A stretch of DNA of 64,000 bases from Carboxylicivirga mesophila (GTDB lineage Bacteria; Bacteroidota; Bacteroidia; Bacteroidales; Marinilabiliaceae), in contig NZ_JAGUCN010000002.1 in the NCBI RefSeq assembly GCF_018271975.1, positions 124,001 through 188,000 of the forward strand, in the 5' to 3' direction. Positions within the stretch are counted from its first letter, which is position 1. The number at the start of each line of letters is the position of its first letter. Below are positions 1 through 9,597 of the stretch, one piece after another. The notes under the pieces are model-generated. The model was not told the DNA's origin, searched no databases, and saw nothing but the letters and a program-made list of their open reading frames with translations. The position numbers were made by a program, and so were the translations under genes.

Positions 1-608
1 AAGGTGAAACGTTTCAGGCAAATGATTATGCTGCAGTTAAAGTCAATATCTATGTGACAGGTGGAACTCCGGCCACGGTGCTAAAACCACGTGGTAAAGC
101 TGGTATTTGGAATGCTGACAATGTAAGTTCTCCTGCTCCTGGAATATGGATAGGCGTTGTTAAAAACCGTGTTGATGGCGAGGATGGTTTAGCACCAAAT
201 CAGAGTGGGTGGATGCAATGTTATTTCGATATCTCAACTAAAACTCAAACTGATAATTATGATGCCTTCCAGATCCAATTGGATTGGAGTGATGAGCGGG
301 CTGAGGATTTAGAAATTTATTTCGACGACTTTGAATTAGTAACAGAAATACCTGATAATGTTCCAACTGCCATTGGTGATGAGCTTGTTACGGCACCACA
401 AATCATCAACGACAACAACCTTATAAAAATTAACAGTGAGACTGTAGTCAGCGAAGTGGTTGTGTTTGATATGACAGGTCGTGTGGTTTCACAGCTACAA
501 AGCGATGAAATTAAGCAGATAAATATTGCGAATTTACCAGGGGGCTTATACATCGTTAAAGCTAAAGCAGAAGGTAAAGTTTATACTGAGAAAGTATTAA
601 AGCGTTAA
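1..608 (+). CDS. C-terminal part of a T9SS-exported protein with a carbohydrate-binding-like module (5' end outside window)
   Basis: The reading frame is open from the first base (first full codon at position 3), so the start lies upstream and the catalytic part, if any, is not visible. What remains is a beta-rich region ending in a DDFEL-type strand near position 330, as in jelly-roll carbohydrate-binding modules. A type A T9SS sorting domain follows: VVVFDMTGRVV, then LPGGLYIVKAKAEGK and the terminal basic VLKR. T9SS tags of this kind send proteins across the outer membrane for release or surface anchoring. The jelly-roll part resembles the C-terminal modules of the sulfatases at 682 and 34591. 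A strong terminator follows directly. The identity of the full protein cannot be stated. Confidence 0.8.
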   Translation, partial: GETFQANDYAAVKVNIYVTGGTPATVLKPRGKAGIWNADNVSSPAPGIWIGVVKNRVDGEDGLAPNQSGWMQCYFDISTKTQTDNYDAFQIQLDWSDERAEDLEIYFDDFELVTEIPDNVPTAIGDELVTAPQIINDNNLIKINSETVVSEVVVFDMTGRVVSQLQSDEIKQINIANLPGGLYIVKAKAEGKVYTEKVLKR

Positions 609-626
609 AAACTATTAGTGTTATAG

Positions 627-660
627 AAAAGGGCTACCTATGGGATAGCCCTTTTGTTTT
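627..660 (+). terminator. Rho-independent terminator after the partial T9SS protein
   Basis: A perfect 10-bp inverted repeat (AAAAGGGCTA at 627-636, TAGCCCTTTT at 646-655) has a 9-nt loop and runs into a T-rich tail. It separates the partial gene from the sulfatase at 682, so that sulfatase either has a promoter in the remaining few bases or depends on read-through. Confidence 0.85.
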
Positions 661-681
661 AATTTTAAGGAGAAAACAGAT

Positions 682-2952
682 ATGAGGCAAAGTATTTTAA
701 TAGTGATTGGCCTATTGATGGTGATGGCATCCTACGCGCAGAAGCCAAATATATTGTTGATTATGGCTGATGATCATGCCAACCGTACCATTAGTGCGTA
801 TGACGATGGTATTAACCAAACGCCTAATATTGACAGGATAGCCAATGAGGGTGCCATTTTTTTCAACAGCTATTGTGCCAACTCCATCTGTCAGCCCAGC
901 CGGGCGGCTATATTAACGGGTAAGCACAGTCACAAAAACGGCGTATATGGAAATGGTTCACCCTATGATAATACGCAACAGCAGTTGCCTCGCATCCTTC
1001 AAAACAATGGTTATACCACTGCAGTTATAGGCAAGTGGCACCTTAAAGGCGAAGACCCGGGCGATGCCTTTGATTACTGGAACATACTAACCGAAGGCGG
1101 TGGTCAGGGGTATTACTATAACCCGACTTTTAAAGCGCAAACGGGCGCAACCACTCAAGTGGAAGGCTACTCCACCGATGTAATAACCGATCAGTCATTA
1201 ACATGGCTGGACGACAATAAAGATGTGCCTTTCTGTTTGATGGTGCACTATAAGGCGCCTCATGTTACCCGCATGCCCATGGCTCGTAACCTGGAGTTAT
1301 ATGAAGACGAAACGATTCCGGAACCTGAAACGCTTTATGATGATTATAGCACGCGCGAAAAGTATGCGTCTACAGCCATTAACCGTCTGCGTTTCGACAT
1401 AGAATCAACGGCATACAATTATTTTCCTAAGTATGGCGAATATAATTTGGCCGAGTATAAGCTGCTGGAGCGAATGACTGAAGAGCAGCGGAAGGCCTAT
1501 CATGCCTATTATGATGCCGCAAATGCTGAATACGACGCTTTAGTGGCATCCGGACAGGTTGTGCCCGGCGAGAAGAGTGGTAAAGCCTATGCCTATCAGC
1601 GCTTTATTAAAGATTACCTCAAGGTGGTAGCTGGTGTTGATCAAAATGTTAAGCGGATACTCGATTATTTGGATACTAATGGATTAACCGATAATACCAT
1701 AGTCATTTATTGTGGCGACCAAAGTTACTTCACCGGGCAGCATGGCTATTACGAAAAGCGTTTTATATACGAGGATGGTATGAAGATGCCACTACTGATG
1801 CGATATCCCAATCACATCATGCCTGATACTAAAGTGCAGGAATTTGTTCAAAACATCGATTTTGCACCAACCTTACTTGATTATTTGGATATAAACATAC
1901 CCGGAGATATGCAGGGTGAATCGTTTAAGAATGTGGTGGAAGGCAATGTGCCATCTGATTGGCGTGATGCTGTTTATTACCACTATTATGATCATGGTAA
2001 GCATGGTATTCCACGTCATGAAGGGGTGCGAACCAGCCAATACAAGCTCATTAATTTTTACACCGATGACGCATGGGAGCTTTACGATTTAGTTAATGAT
2101 CCTCACGAAGTCAATAATGTGTATAAGAATGAAGCCTATGCTGATGTGGTTAAGGCGCTAAAGCTCAAACTGGCCAGTTTGAAGCAGCAGTATGAAGTGC
2201 CAGGCGCCGACGTGATTGCCGAGGATTTTGAGGGAGGTCTCTATAAGAATAATCAGGCCAAGCTCAACTGGCAGTTGCAAAATAGTGCTGGTTCAGCCTA
2301 TCGGGTGGTTAATAATCCGGATAATAGTGACGCCAATGCTTCACTAAATACAGGTAGGATAGTGCGCAATGGAGCCACAACGGCAACCACTCTGTCTGTT
2401 AATCTGGGCGATCAGTTTTGGGATCTGATGGTAAATAGATACTTGTCTTTAAAGGTACGATCCGATATCAGTACAGATATACAGATTGCACTGTCAAAAG
2501 ATGGAAGTGATGTTTTGGTTAAAAAAAGCACGGTGACAGGCAATGCCGGATGGAGCGAAATTAGGCTTGACTTCTCAGATATACCCTATGCCAGCTTGCA
2601 AAATACCTATAACCAGCTCAGTATTATCATGGGGGCAACTACGCCCAATGCAGATGGTACCATATGGTTTGATGAGCTGACCTTCGTTGATAATCTGTCA
2701 ACTGACATTAAAAACATCGGAACTGAACAGGGGTATTTTTACCCCAATCCAACCAATGGAGATGTAAGCATTAAAGGGTTAGAACATGTGGCAAGTATTG
2801 AAGTATATGCATTGAATGGCGCCTTGGTGGCTGTTGAGCGTGGTGCCAATATTAGTCAGCTGTCACTCAATAACCTCAATAATGGTACCTATTTACTAAG
2901 GGCTATTACTGAAACTGGCATTTCAAAGATCGGAAAGGTCACTAAGATTTAA
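682..2952 (+). CDS. S1-family sulfatase with C-terminal jelly-roll module and T9SS tag
   Basis: This is a formylglycine-dependent sulfatase that hydrolyses sulfate esters, probably on a glycan at the cell surface. A signal peptide (about residues 1-19) precedes the alkaline-phosphatase-like fold. The metal-binding Asp pair is in MADDH (30-31). The maturation motif CQPSR places the catalytic Cys at 70, to be converted to formylglycine. The late active-site stretch reads GDQSYFTGQHG (345-355). Paralogues at 17773 and 28612 have [11 protein letters not shown] there. A separate module (about 512-675, starting AEDFEGG) resembles a carbohydrate-binding jelly roll. A T9SS type A domain (about 684-756, YFYPNPTNG) ends the protein. 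Family A with 17773 and 28612 looks S1_11-like, which is tentative. The protein is longer than usual for the family because of the two extra domains. Confidence 0.92.
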   Translation: MRQSILIVIGLLMVMASYAQKPNILLIMADDHANRTISAYDDGINQTPNIDRIANEGAIFFNSYCANSICQPSRAAILTGKHSHKNGVYGNGSPYDNTQQQLPRILQNNGYTTAVIGKWHLKGEDPGDAFDYWNILTEGGGQGYYYNPTFKAQTGATTQVEGYSTDVITDQSLTWLDDNKDVPFCLMVHYKAPHVTRMPMARNLELYEDETIPEPETLYDDYSTREKYASTAINRLRFDIESTAYNYFPKYGEYNLAEYKLLERMTEEQRKAYHAYYDAANAEYDALVASGQVVPGEKSGKAYAYQRFIKDYLKVVAGVDQNVKRILDYLDTNGLTDNTIVIYCGDQSYFTGQHGYYEKRFIYEDGMKMPLLMRYPNHIMPDTKVQEFVQNIDFAPTLLDYLDINIPGDMQGESFKNVVEGNVPSDWRDAVYYHYYDHGKHGIPRHEGVRTSQYKLINFYTDDAWELYDLVNDPHEVNNVYKNEAYADVVKALKLKLASLKQQYEVPGADVIAEDFEGGLYKNNQAKLNWQLQNSAGSAYRVVNNPDNSDANASLNTGRIVRNGATTATTLSVNLGDQFWDLMVNRYLSLKVRSDISTDIQIALSKDGSDVLVKKSTVTGNAGWSEIRLDFSDIPYASLQNTYNQLSIIMGATTPNADGTIWFDELTFVDNLSTDIKNIGTEQGYFYPNPTNGDVSIKGLEHVASIEVYALNGALVAVERGANISQLSLNNLNNGTYLLRAITETGISKIGKVTKI

Positions 2953-2984
2953 ACGAGTAACATATTTGCACAGTCATAAAGGAA

Positions 2985-3011
2985 GGATGTCCATGTCGGG
3001 CATCCTTTTTT
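2985..3011 (+). terminator. Rho-independent terminator after the sulfatase gene
   Basis: GGATGTCC (2985-2992) pairs with GGGCATCC (2998-3005), 8 bp with one G-U pair and a 5-nt loop, followed by six T residues. It ends the 682-2952 unit before PUL 1 begins. Confidence 0.85.
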
Positions 3012-3245
3012 GTATATTTAAAACTAAAGTTGAGTTAATATATGAGCTATATGTGCATTTATTTTGCAAATAAAGATGTAATGAAAAGATTAAAAAATTA
3101 AATGATGTAATGTGCAGTCAGATAATGATTAAAGGATTGATTTGGGTTGTGCTGTTGGGGTAATATATCGGCGATTGAACGGCTATAATGTATTAAATGA
3201 AAGTTCTATTGCAGTTGTTTTTTTAGAAGGCGCTTGAGCCCAAAA

Positions 3246-3253
3246 TATATTTG
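3246..3253 (+). promoter_or_regulatory. Candidate -7 box for the PUL 1 operon, in the 2953-3301 gap
   Basis: TATATTTG matches the Bacteroidota housekeeping -7 consensus TAnnTTTG and lies 49 bp before the first ATG of PUL 1. I see no good -33 TTTG at the usual spacing, only a T-run at 3218-3224. An inducible promoter helped by an activator would be consistent with that. The rest of this 349-bp gap is AT-rich and holds only the upstream terminator. Confidence 0.35.
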
Positions 3254-3301
3254 CTGTTAAAGAATCTGAAAAAAAGAAAAAATGTTTTTCAGGATTTTTA
3301 G

Positions 3302-4726
3302 ATGAATGAATCAGTAAGTAATAGAAAAACCAGTTTTATGGAAAATGGAAAAAAGAGGTTTAATTGGAAACAGTTGTTGCTTCCTGTTACCTTATTGTTT
3401 TTTGTGACGGCCTGTGACACCTTTCTCGATGATGAGAAGTATGCAGGCGTGCCTCATTCATTACGTTACATGTCTATCGATACCTACCGCATTGGTGATG
3501 ATTACGTATCGGTGACGCCAACAGTAATGGGAGGTGAAGGAGCTATATTTACCATCGAATCTATCGATGGCCCGGCATCAGATGAGGTGAAAGCATCCTC
3601 GTTTTCTATTGATAGTAATAAGGGAAATATTAACATCAAAGAGTATTGTCGTTTACTGCCTGGCGAGTACTCGCTGGCTGTGAAGGTGAGCAACCCATCA
3701 GGTTCAGAGGTGTTTGAAAATGCTTTTGCTTTTACTGCAGTGCAGGTGCAACCAAGCAAACTGAGTTATGTGCCGTCGCTGTATTCGTTTTACGGGACTT
3801 CAACGGGCGATCTCACTTCACCGGCTAACGTTAATGGTGGCGGTCCTTATTCCTTTTCGTTGGATGATCCCTTCAACTATTTTGCAATAGATGAGCAAAC
3901 AGGAGAAATTGAAAAGATTGCTGAGGTTGATGTGGCCGATGATAGTAAGCTGATTAAAACCTACGATGTAGGCGTAGCCAACGAATTGGGCAGCTACAAC
4001 GCACCCAAGGCCATCACCATTGAGATTATTGGTGCCAATGTAGGTAAGCTGGCCTATAATGCCGAGTACAAAACACCCAATGAGGTGAGCCTTGGTTTAA
4101 TCAACAGCACTGCATCTACCTTGGCAGGTAGTTACACCGATGTAGTTAACGAGGAAGATTATACCACCGAGCTGAGCGAATCAACGAACGGCCCCATTTT
4201 TAAGGGCAATCGATTCACCAACTCATGGCACATAGCCACAGCACCTGTTGTGATGGATCAAACGGGCGGAGGAGAAAGGGTTAATACACTTTTTCTCAGC
4301 TTTAAAACCGCTTCCAGTACAACCGAGTGTGTGTCTATAGTGGTGAGCGACGCAATTCAGCTGGAAGGAGCTATAAGTGCCTATGCCGAGATAGCCGCCT
4401 ATAAGCGTTACATCGACAATGATTTCAATCAGCGCTTTGCACTCTTGGTGTGCGATGATGAGGCTTATAACGAAGAGGATCCCTTTGCATCTCAATGGTT
4501 TGAAATAGAAGCGAACATTGCACCTGGCATGCTGCCTTATTCCAATCCGATTAAGGAATCCAGCTTGTTGGCTGCAGGCGAAGGTACGCAGGCTTTTGCT
4601 ATACCGGGCGACTTTGTGGGTAGTAAGGTGCGCATGGCTTTAAAAGCTGTACACCTGAATCCTGAACTAGGAAATCTGGGTCGCGAAGCATTTGTTTATA
4701 AGTGGCAGGTAAGAGCAAAGTATTAA
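3302..4726 (+). CDS. Outer-membrane lipoprotein, candidate surface glycan-binding protein (SusE/F position)
   Basis: A hydrophobic signal ends in the lipobox FVTAC, so this is an exported lipoprotein. The mature part has an Asp-rich stretch and then immunoglobulin/cadherin-like beta regions, e.g. SFSLDDPFNYFAIDEQTGEI. The C-terminal half is beta-rich, with ATAPVVMDQTGGGER and RFALLVCDDEAYNEEDP. I do not recognise a named enzyme family or catalytic motif. It sits 15 bp before SusC, so it is read here as a glycan-binding accessory protein. Its C-terminal part shares features with the lipoprotein at 9598, which suggests a paralogous pair bracketing SusCD. An internal ATG at 3338 gives a more normal signal-peptide length and may be the real start. 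Confidence 0.7.
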   Translation: MNESVSNRKTSFMENGKKRFNWKQLLLPVTLLFFVTACDTFLDDEKYAGVPHSLRYMSIDTYRIGDDYVSVTPTVMGGEGAIFTIESIDGPASDEVKASSFSIDSNKGNINIKEYCRLLPGEYSLAVKVSNPSGSEVFENAFAFTAVQVQPSKLSYVPSLYSFYGTSTGDLTSPANVNGGGPYSFSLDDPFNYFAIDEQTGEIEKIAEVDVADDSKLIKTYDVGVANELGSYNAPKAITIEIIGANVGKLAYNAEYKTPNEVSLGLINSTASTLAGSYTDVVNEEDYTTELSESTNGPIFKGNRFTNSWHIATAPVVMDQTGGGERVNTLFLSFKTASSTTECVSIVVSDAIQLEGAISAYAEIAAYKRYIDNDFNQRFALLVCDDEAYNEEDPFASQWFEIEANIAPGMLPYSNPIKESSLLAAGEGTQAFAIPGDFVGSKVRMALKAVHLNPELGNLGREAFVYKWQVRAKY

Positions 4727-4741
4727 CCCAATCAAAGTGAA

Positions 4742-7700
4742 ATGATGACATTAAAAACATATTTGAGTAAGGCAATATATCTCACGGTAGTAATCAGTTT
4801 GCTATTTGTTAGTGCAGATGTGTTGGCACAGGCACAGTTTAAGAAGGTAACAGGCCTGGTGGTTGAAAAACAAACCGGCGATCCTATGCCCGGGGTTACG
4901 ATACGCATCAAAGGCCGCACCGAAGGTACAATTACCGATTATGAAGGCAAGTTCAACATTCGCGTAAAAGAGAGCGATGTGCTTATCTTCTCATTTATAG
5001 GTATGGAAACGCAGGAAATACCTGTTGGTGGTAAAACGCAGTTGAGTGTGGCTTTGGCAAGTGATTCGGAGCAGTTGGAGGAGATTGTGGTAACAGGTTA
5101 CGGAACAACCAAAGCCAAAGATGTTACAGGATCTATCAAATCCATTAAACTCAGTCAGATTGAGGATAATGCGGCGCCGTCGGTAGACGAAATGCTGCAA
5201 GGTCGTTTGGCGGGTGTGCGTCTCAATAAGGCCGATGGGGCACCCGGACAGGCTATGGTGTTCGAAATCCGCGGTAGCAACTCCATCACCGGAAACTCTG
5301 ACCCATTGTATATTGTAGATGGATTCCCCATTGATGATCCGACCTACATCACCACCATCGCACCTGAAGATATTGAACGTATCGACATTCTAAAGGATGC
5401 ATCGGCAACTGCTATTTATGGTTCGCGTGGTTCAAATGGTGTGGTAATAATCACTACTAAGGGAGGTATTGATGAGGCCAAAACGCGTGTGAATGTAAAT
5501 GTGCAACAAGGTGTGAGTGTTATTCCACAGGAGCGCCGTTTAGACGTGCTGTCACCATATGAGTTTGCCAGGTTGCAGCAGGAACAGAACAACCTGAGCT
5601 ATGGTGATCCGGAACAATACAGAAACGTAAAAGGCACCAACTGGCAGGACGAGATTTTTAAACCTGGTAACTTCAGTCGGGTCAATGCATCTATGCAGGC
5701 AGGTAATGATTTAACCAAACTGTTCGCTTCCTTTGGTTATGTAGATGAAGATGGAACCATGATAAATACCGGGTTCAAAAGGTTTACAGGGCGTTTAAAG
5801 GTCGATCATAAAATCAACAATAAGCTGGAGGTGGGTATTAATGCGTCGTATACCAATACTGAGTATACCGGCATGAAGATATCAACTTCAACAGTAAGCG
5901 CCATTAAGAGTGCTATTATGTTCCGTCCTATTTTGCCGTTGGATGATATTGAATCGGACGATGAGCAGGATGATTATAATGCAGGCTATTTCCCTCCTGA
6001 CCAAACATTGGAAAACACAGATCGTTCTGAACCCCGGGATGTGGTGCAGGTTAACTCTTACCTGGATTATAAAGTGGCCAAAAACCTGAAGTTCAGAACT
6101 ACTTTTGGTTATACATTTGATCATAAACAAGTCAAGACGTTCTTTAATACAGGTACCAATCAGGCAGATAGAGGTACTGAAGGTATCAATGGTAGCGTGA
6201 GTAATGTTCAACGCCGCTCGTGGATCAATGAGAATACTTTAACCTATAACCTGAAGAAGGGTGATCATCACCTGAATGTGTTGGGAGGTTTTACACTACA
6301 GGATACCAAAATTTATAATACCTACATGAAGAGTAACAATTTTCCGTTTGATGATTTCGGATGGAATAACTTTGTGTTAGGCGTTAACCCGCAGGTGTCA
6401 ACATCCAGCTTGTCTAATACCCGGCTGATGTCAGGTCTGGCACGTGTTAATTATACCTATCTCGATAAGTACCTGTTAACAGCCTCGATGCGTGCCGATG
6501 GCTCCTCTAAATTTCCAACCGATAATAAATTTGGGTATTTCCCATCATTTGCACTGGCATGGCGTGCTATCGAAGAGCCATTTATTCAAAACCTGAATGT
6601 GTTTTCGAACCTGAAGGTGAAAGGTGGATATGGTACTACGGGTAACAACCGTATTGGTAATTTTGATTCATTGGTGACATTGGGTAGTGGTAATGGCTAT
6701 TACTTCGGTAACTCATATATCCCGGCCATCTACCAAAAGAAATTGGCCAATACCAACCTTAAGTGGGAGACTACGCAGCAGTACAATGCCGGACTCGAAA
6801 TGGGTTTTCTTAAAAACCGCATTGTGCTGGAAACAGAAGGCTACTACAAGCTGACTGACGATTTGTTGCTGGATGCGCTGGTTCCGCCTTCTGCTGGTTT
6901 TACAGGTGTAAAAGAAAACCGTGGAAGCATCAGCAACTACGGTGTGGAAATAACACTGCAAACAGTTAATGTAGATACGAAAAACTTTAAGTGGACCACC
7001 AACTTTAACATCTCCTTCAACCGCAATAAGGTGAAGAACCTGAGTGTTGGTGAGGATGAGCGCCTTTACAATCCGGGCGTAGGAGGCATTTTCTCCGAAG
7101 AAAACATCTATGGTTTATTTGTTGGGCAGCCTGTTGGTGTCATGTATGGCTACCGCATGGAAGGCATCTATCAGGTGGATGATTTTATTCACGATTCGGC
7201 CACGGGCGAATACATTCTGAAGGATGGCGTTACCGGACTGGATTACACGGCTGGTAAGCTGGGGCCTGGTATGCCAAAGTATGCCGATTTGGATGGCAAT
7301 GGTATTGTGAATGAGAACGACCGTGAAATCATAGGAGATCCTAATCCCATTCATCATGGTGGTTTGCATAACTCCTTCGAATATAAAGGATTTGACTTAG
7401 GCGTGTTGGTAACCTGGTCGTATGGTAACGATATTTTTAACGGCAACCGCGCTGTGTTTGGTGTGCCGGGAGCCCAGCGCAACCGCAATTACCTGGGCGA
7501 AGTGGCCAACCGCTGGACACCCGATAATCCGATAGAATATGGTGTGTGGGCCGCTCCGGCAGGCGATCAGACTTACATACCTGTTTACAGTGGTAAAATG
7601 ATGAGCGACTTCTGGGTGGAAGATGGTTCATACATCAGAATTAAGAATGTGGCATTGGGCTATACACTGCCTAAGACACTAACCAATAAGCTGAATATTG

Positions 7701-7867
7701 AAAGAATCAGATTGTCAGCCACCGTTGATAACCTATATGTGTTCACCAAGTATTCTGGATACGATCCTGAGGTATCGGTAAGAAACGAAGCCTTAAACCG
7801 TGGTATTGATTATTCGGCCTATCCAAAAGGACGTTCATTTACGTTTGGCCTAAATATGACATTCTAA
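4742..7867 (+). CDS. SusC/RagA-type TonB-dependent outer-membrane transporter
   Basis: This 1041-residue protein imports oligosaccharides across the outer membrane using TonB energy. It has a signal peptide (about 1-30), a carboxypeptidase-regulatory-like beta-sandwich (about 35-110) and the TonB box EEIVVTGYG (113-121). The plug carries LQGRLAGVR, the LYIVDGFPID motif and LKDASATAIYGSRGSNGVV, all SusC hallmarks. The long beta-barrel includes a calcium-loop-like segment ADLDGNGIVNENDR and ends with the C-terminal aromatic NMTF. It is followed after 16 bp by its SusD partner. The barrel pore presumably selects the PUL 1 glycan fragments, but the sequence does not reveal which. Confidence 0.95.
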   Translation: MMTLKTYLSKAIYLTVVISLLFVSADVLAQAQFKKVTGLVVEKQTGDPMPGVTIRIKGRTEGTITDYEGKFNIRVKESDVLIFSFIGMETQEIPVGGKTQLSVALASDSEQLEEIVVTGYGTTKAKDVTGSIKSIKLSQIEDNAAPSVDEMLQGRLAGVRLNKADGAPGQAMVFEIRGSNSITGNSDPLYIVDGFPIDDPTYITTIAPEDIERIDILKDASATAIYGSRGSNGVVIITTKGGIDEAKTRVNVNVQQGVSVIPQERRLDVLSPYEFARLQQEQNNLSYGDPEQYRNVKGTNWQDEIFKPGNFSRVNASMQAGNDLTKLFASFGYVDEDGTMINTGFKRFTGRLKVDHKINNKLEVGINASYTNTEYTGMKISTSTVSAIKSAIMFRPILPLDDIESDDEQDDYNAGYFPPDQTLENTDRSEPRDVVQVNSYLDYKVAKNLKFRTTFGYTFDHKQVKTFFNTGTNQADRGTEGINGSVSNVQRRSWINENTLTYNLKKGDHHLNVLGGFTLQDTKIYNTYMKSNNFPFDDFGWNNFVLGVNPQVSTSSLSNTRLMSGLARVNYTYLDKYLLTASMRADGSSKFPTDNKFGYFPSFALAWRAIEEPFIQNLNVFSNLKVKGGYGTTGNNRIGNFDSLVTLGSGNGYYFGNSYIPAIYQKKLANTNLKWETTQQYNAGLEMGFLKNRIVLETEGYYKLTDDLLLDALVPPSAGFTGVKENRGSISNYGVEITLQTVNVDTKNFKWTTNFNISFNRNKVKNLSVGEDERLYNPGVGGIFSEENIYGLFVGQPVGVMYGYRMEGIYQVDDFIHDSATGEYILKDGVTGLDYTAGKLGPGMPKYADLDGNGIVNENDREIIGDPNPIHHGGLHNSFEYKGFDLGVLVTWSYGNDIFNGNRAVFGVPGAQRNRNYLGEVANRWTPDNPIEYGVWAAPAGDQTYIPVYSGKMMSDFWVEDGSYIRIKNVALGYTLPKTLTNKLNIERIRLSATVDNLYVFTKYSGYDPEVSVRNEALNRGIDYSAYPKGRSFTFGLNMTF

Positions 7868-7883
7868 TTAAAAAGATGAAATC

Positions 7884-9581
7884 ATGAAGAAGCAATTGAA
7901 ATATTACATATCACTGTTTGTCATTGTAGTGGCCGGTCTTACGTCTTGCGAATTTCTCGAATTGGACCCAACCAATGAATTTGAGCGTGATGATTACTAT
8001 AAAGACAGGAATCAGGCTGATATGGCCCTGGCCGGCGTATATAGCAAACTGGCCGAGTTATATAAAGAGCACATGTCCATTTGGCTGAGTGCCGGGACAG
8101 ATGAGTTTTTGCACAATAAGCTGGCTAGCAGTACACGCGGGAGTGAGATATCGAAATTCAACTACAATGCATTTAATACTGATATCAAACGGATATGGAC
8201 CATGTCGTTCACGCTTATCTCCAGAACGAATGATCTGATTTATAACCTTGAGGGACGCGACACAATAGCCTATATGACATTGGAACAACGTCAGGCCATG
8301 ATTGGAGAGGCCTTAACCTTACGCGCCTTTTCCTACCTGAACCTGGTGCGCATGTTTGAATATGTGCCGGTACGTACCTTGCCATTTGTTGATATTGCAG
8401 AAGATAATGGCGATCTGCACCTCAAGAGTCAGGAGCCACAAGTGGTATACAACCAGATTATAGAGGACCTGAGTGCTGCCACCGGCATGTTGCCCGACGA
8501 ACCTTATGCCTTTGGCCGGGTATCCAAATCGGTGGCTCACGGTTTACTGGCACGTGCCTACCTGCACCTGGCCGGCGTGCGCGTTAATGGTGGTGTTGTA
8601 GGTGTTGAGGAATGCTACAGCCAGGTGGTGAAGCATTGTAATGCCGTTATTGAATCAGGCCGTCACTCTCTGCTCGACGATTACAGTGAAGTTTTCCTGA
8701 ATCAGATTCAGGAAGTTCAGGATAACCGCGAAATCATGTGGGAAGTGGTATTTAAATTCACTACCGAACGCGATTTAGGTGGTTTCATAGGCAACTACAA
8801 CGGTCCTAAAGTTGGTGGCGAAGTAAATGATGATCCTGAAGGTAACCCATTAGTCTATATCACGGCTACCTTAAACCAACTCTACGGAGCGGAGTATGAA
8901 GAAACGCCTGGATTAAATCCCGATGAACGCCATGGCTGGAATAGTATTCCATACAACATCAACTTCAAGGATGGCGCCTATTCATTTCCAGGAGATATCA
9001 GCAATAAGTTGCGTTGGTATGGTGGTAAATGGCGACGTGTGCAAAAAGTGGTGTCAGGCACCAATGCTTCGGGCGATGACGTTTACACAGCCCGTGTGCT
9101 CGAAAGTGGCGCGATTAATAAGTGGCGAACATCTATCAACTATCCCTTATTGCGCTATGCCGATGTATTGCTGATGAAAGCCGAGGCTGTTAACCAGCTT
9201 TATGGTCCAACACTCGATGCCATCGATAATATCAATGCCGTTCGCCTGCGTGCCGGTGCTGCAACCGTTCAGGAGCTGCTGGCTTCAGAAGGCTTGGCCT
9301 TAACACAGGAACAACTGTTTGAAGTGATTAAAGATGAACGTAGCCGTGAACTGTGTTTCGAAGGGTTGCGCCGCTTTGACCTGGTACGCTGGGGTACCCT
9401 GGTAGAGGCCATGAAAGAGCAGAATACCTTAATCGTTAATCATCCCGATTATGATCCGGCTAAAGATGAGTTTCTGACTTATCCGGGTAACGCAGTGGAA
9501 GAGCGTCACAATGTATTTCCGATACCAAATGATGAGATTACACTTAATAAAAATGTGCAGCAACATCCTCTTTGGAAGTAA
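7884..9581 (+). CDS. SusD/RagB-type surface glycan-binding lipoprotein
   Basis: This partner lid for the SusC at 4742 captures glycans above the barrel. The lipobox is GLTSC with lipidated Cys22, followed by the SusD start EFLELDPTNEF. The helical TPR-like core includes EALTLRAFSYLNLVRMF, and the conserved late motif ERSRELCFEGLRRFDLVRWG marks the RagB/SusD family. The end (VFPIPNDEITLN) is also typical. At 565 residues the length is normal. It overlaps no neighbour and the flanking gaps are 16 bp, consistent with one transcript. Confidence 0.95.
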   Translation: MKKQLKYYISLFVIVVAGLTSCEFLELDPTNEFERDDYYKDRNQADMALAGVYSKLAELYKEHMSIWLSAGTDEFLHNKLASSTRGSEISKFNYNAFNTDIKRIWTMSFTLISRTNDLIYNLEGRDTIAYMTLEQRQAMIGEALTLRAFSYLNLVRMFEYVPVRTLPFVDIAEDNGDLHLKSQEPQVVYNQIIEDLSAATGMLPDEPYAFGRVSKSVAHGLLARAYLHLAGVRVNGGVVGVEECYSQVVKHCNAVIESGRHSLLDDYSEVFLNQIQEVQDNREIMWEVVFKFTTERDLGGFIGNYNGPKVGGEVNDDPEGNPLVYITATLNQLYGAEYEETPGLNPDERHGWNSIPYNINFKDGAYSFPGDISNKLRWYGGKWRRVQKVVSGTNASGDDVYTARVLESGAINKWRTSINYPLLRYADVLLMKAEAVNQLYGPTLDAIDNINAVRLRAGAATVQELLASEGLALTQEQLFEVIKDERSRELCFEGLRRFDLVRWGTLVEAMKEQNTLIVNHPDYDPAKDEFLTYPGNAVEERHNVFPIPNDEITLNKNVQQHPLWK

Positions 9582-9597
9582 TTAAAACACTACAATT

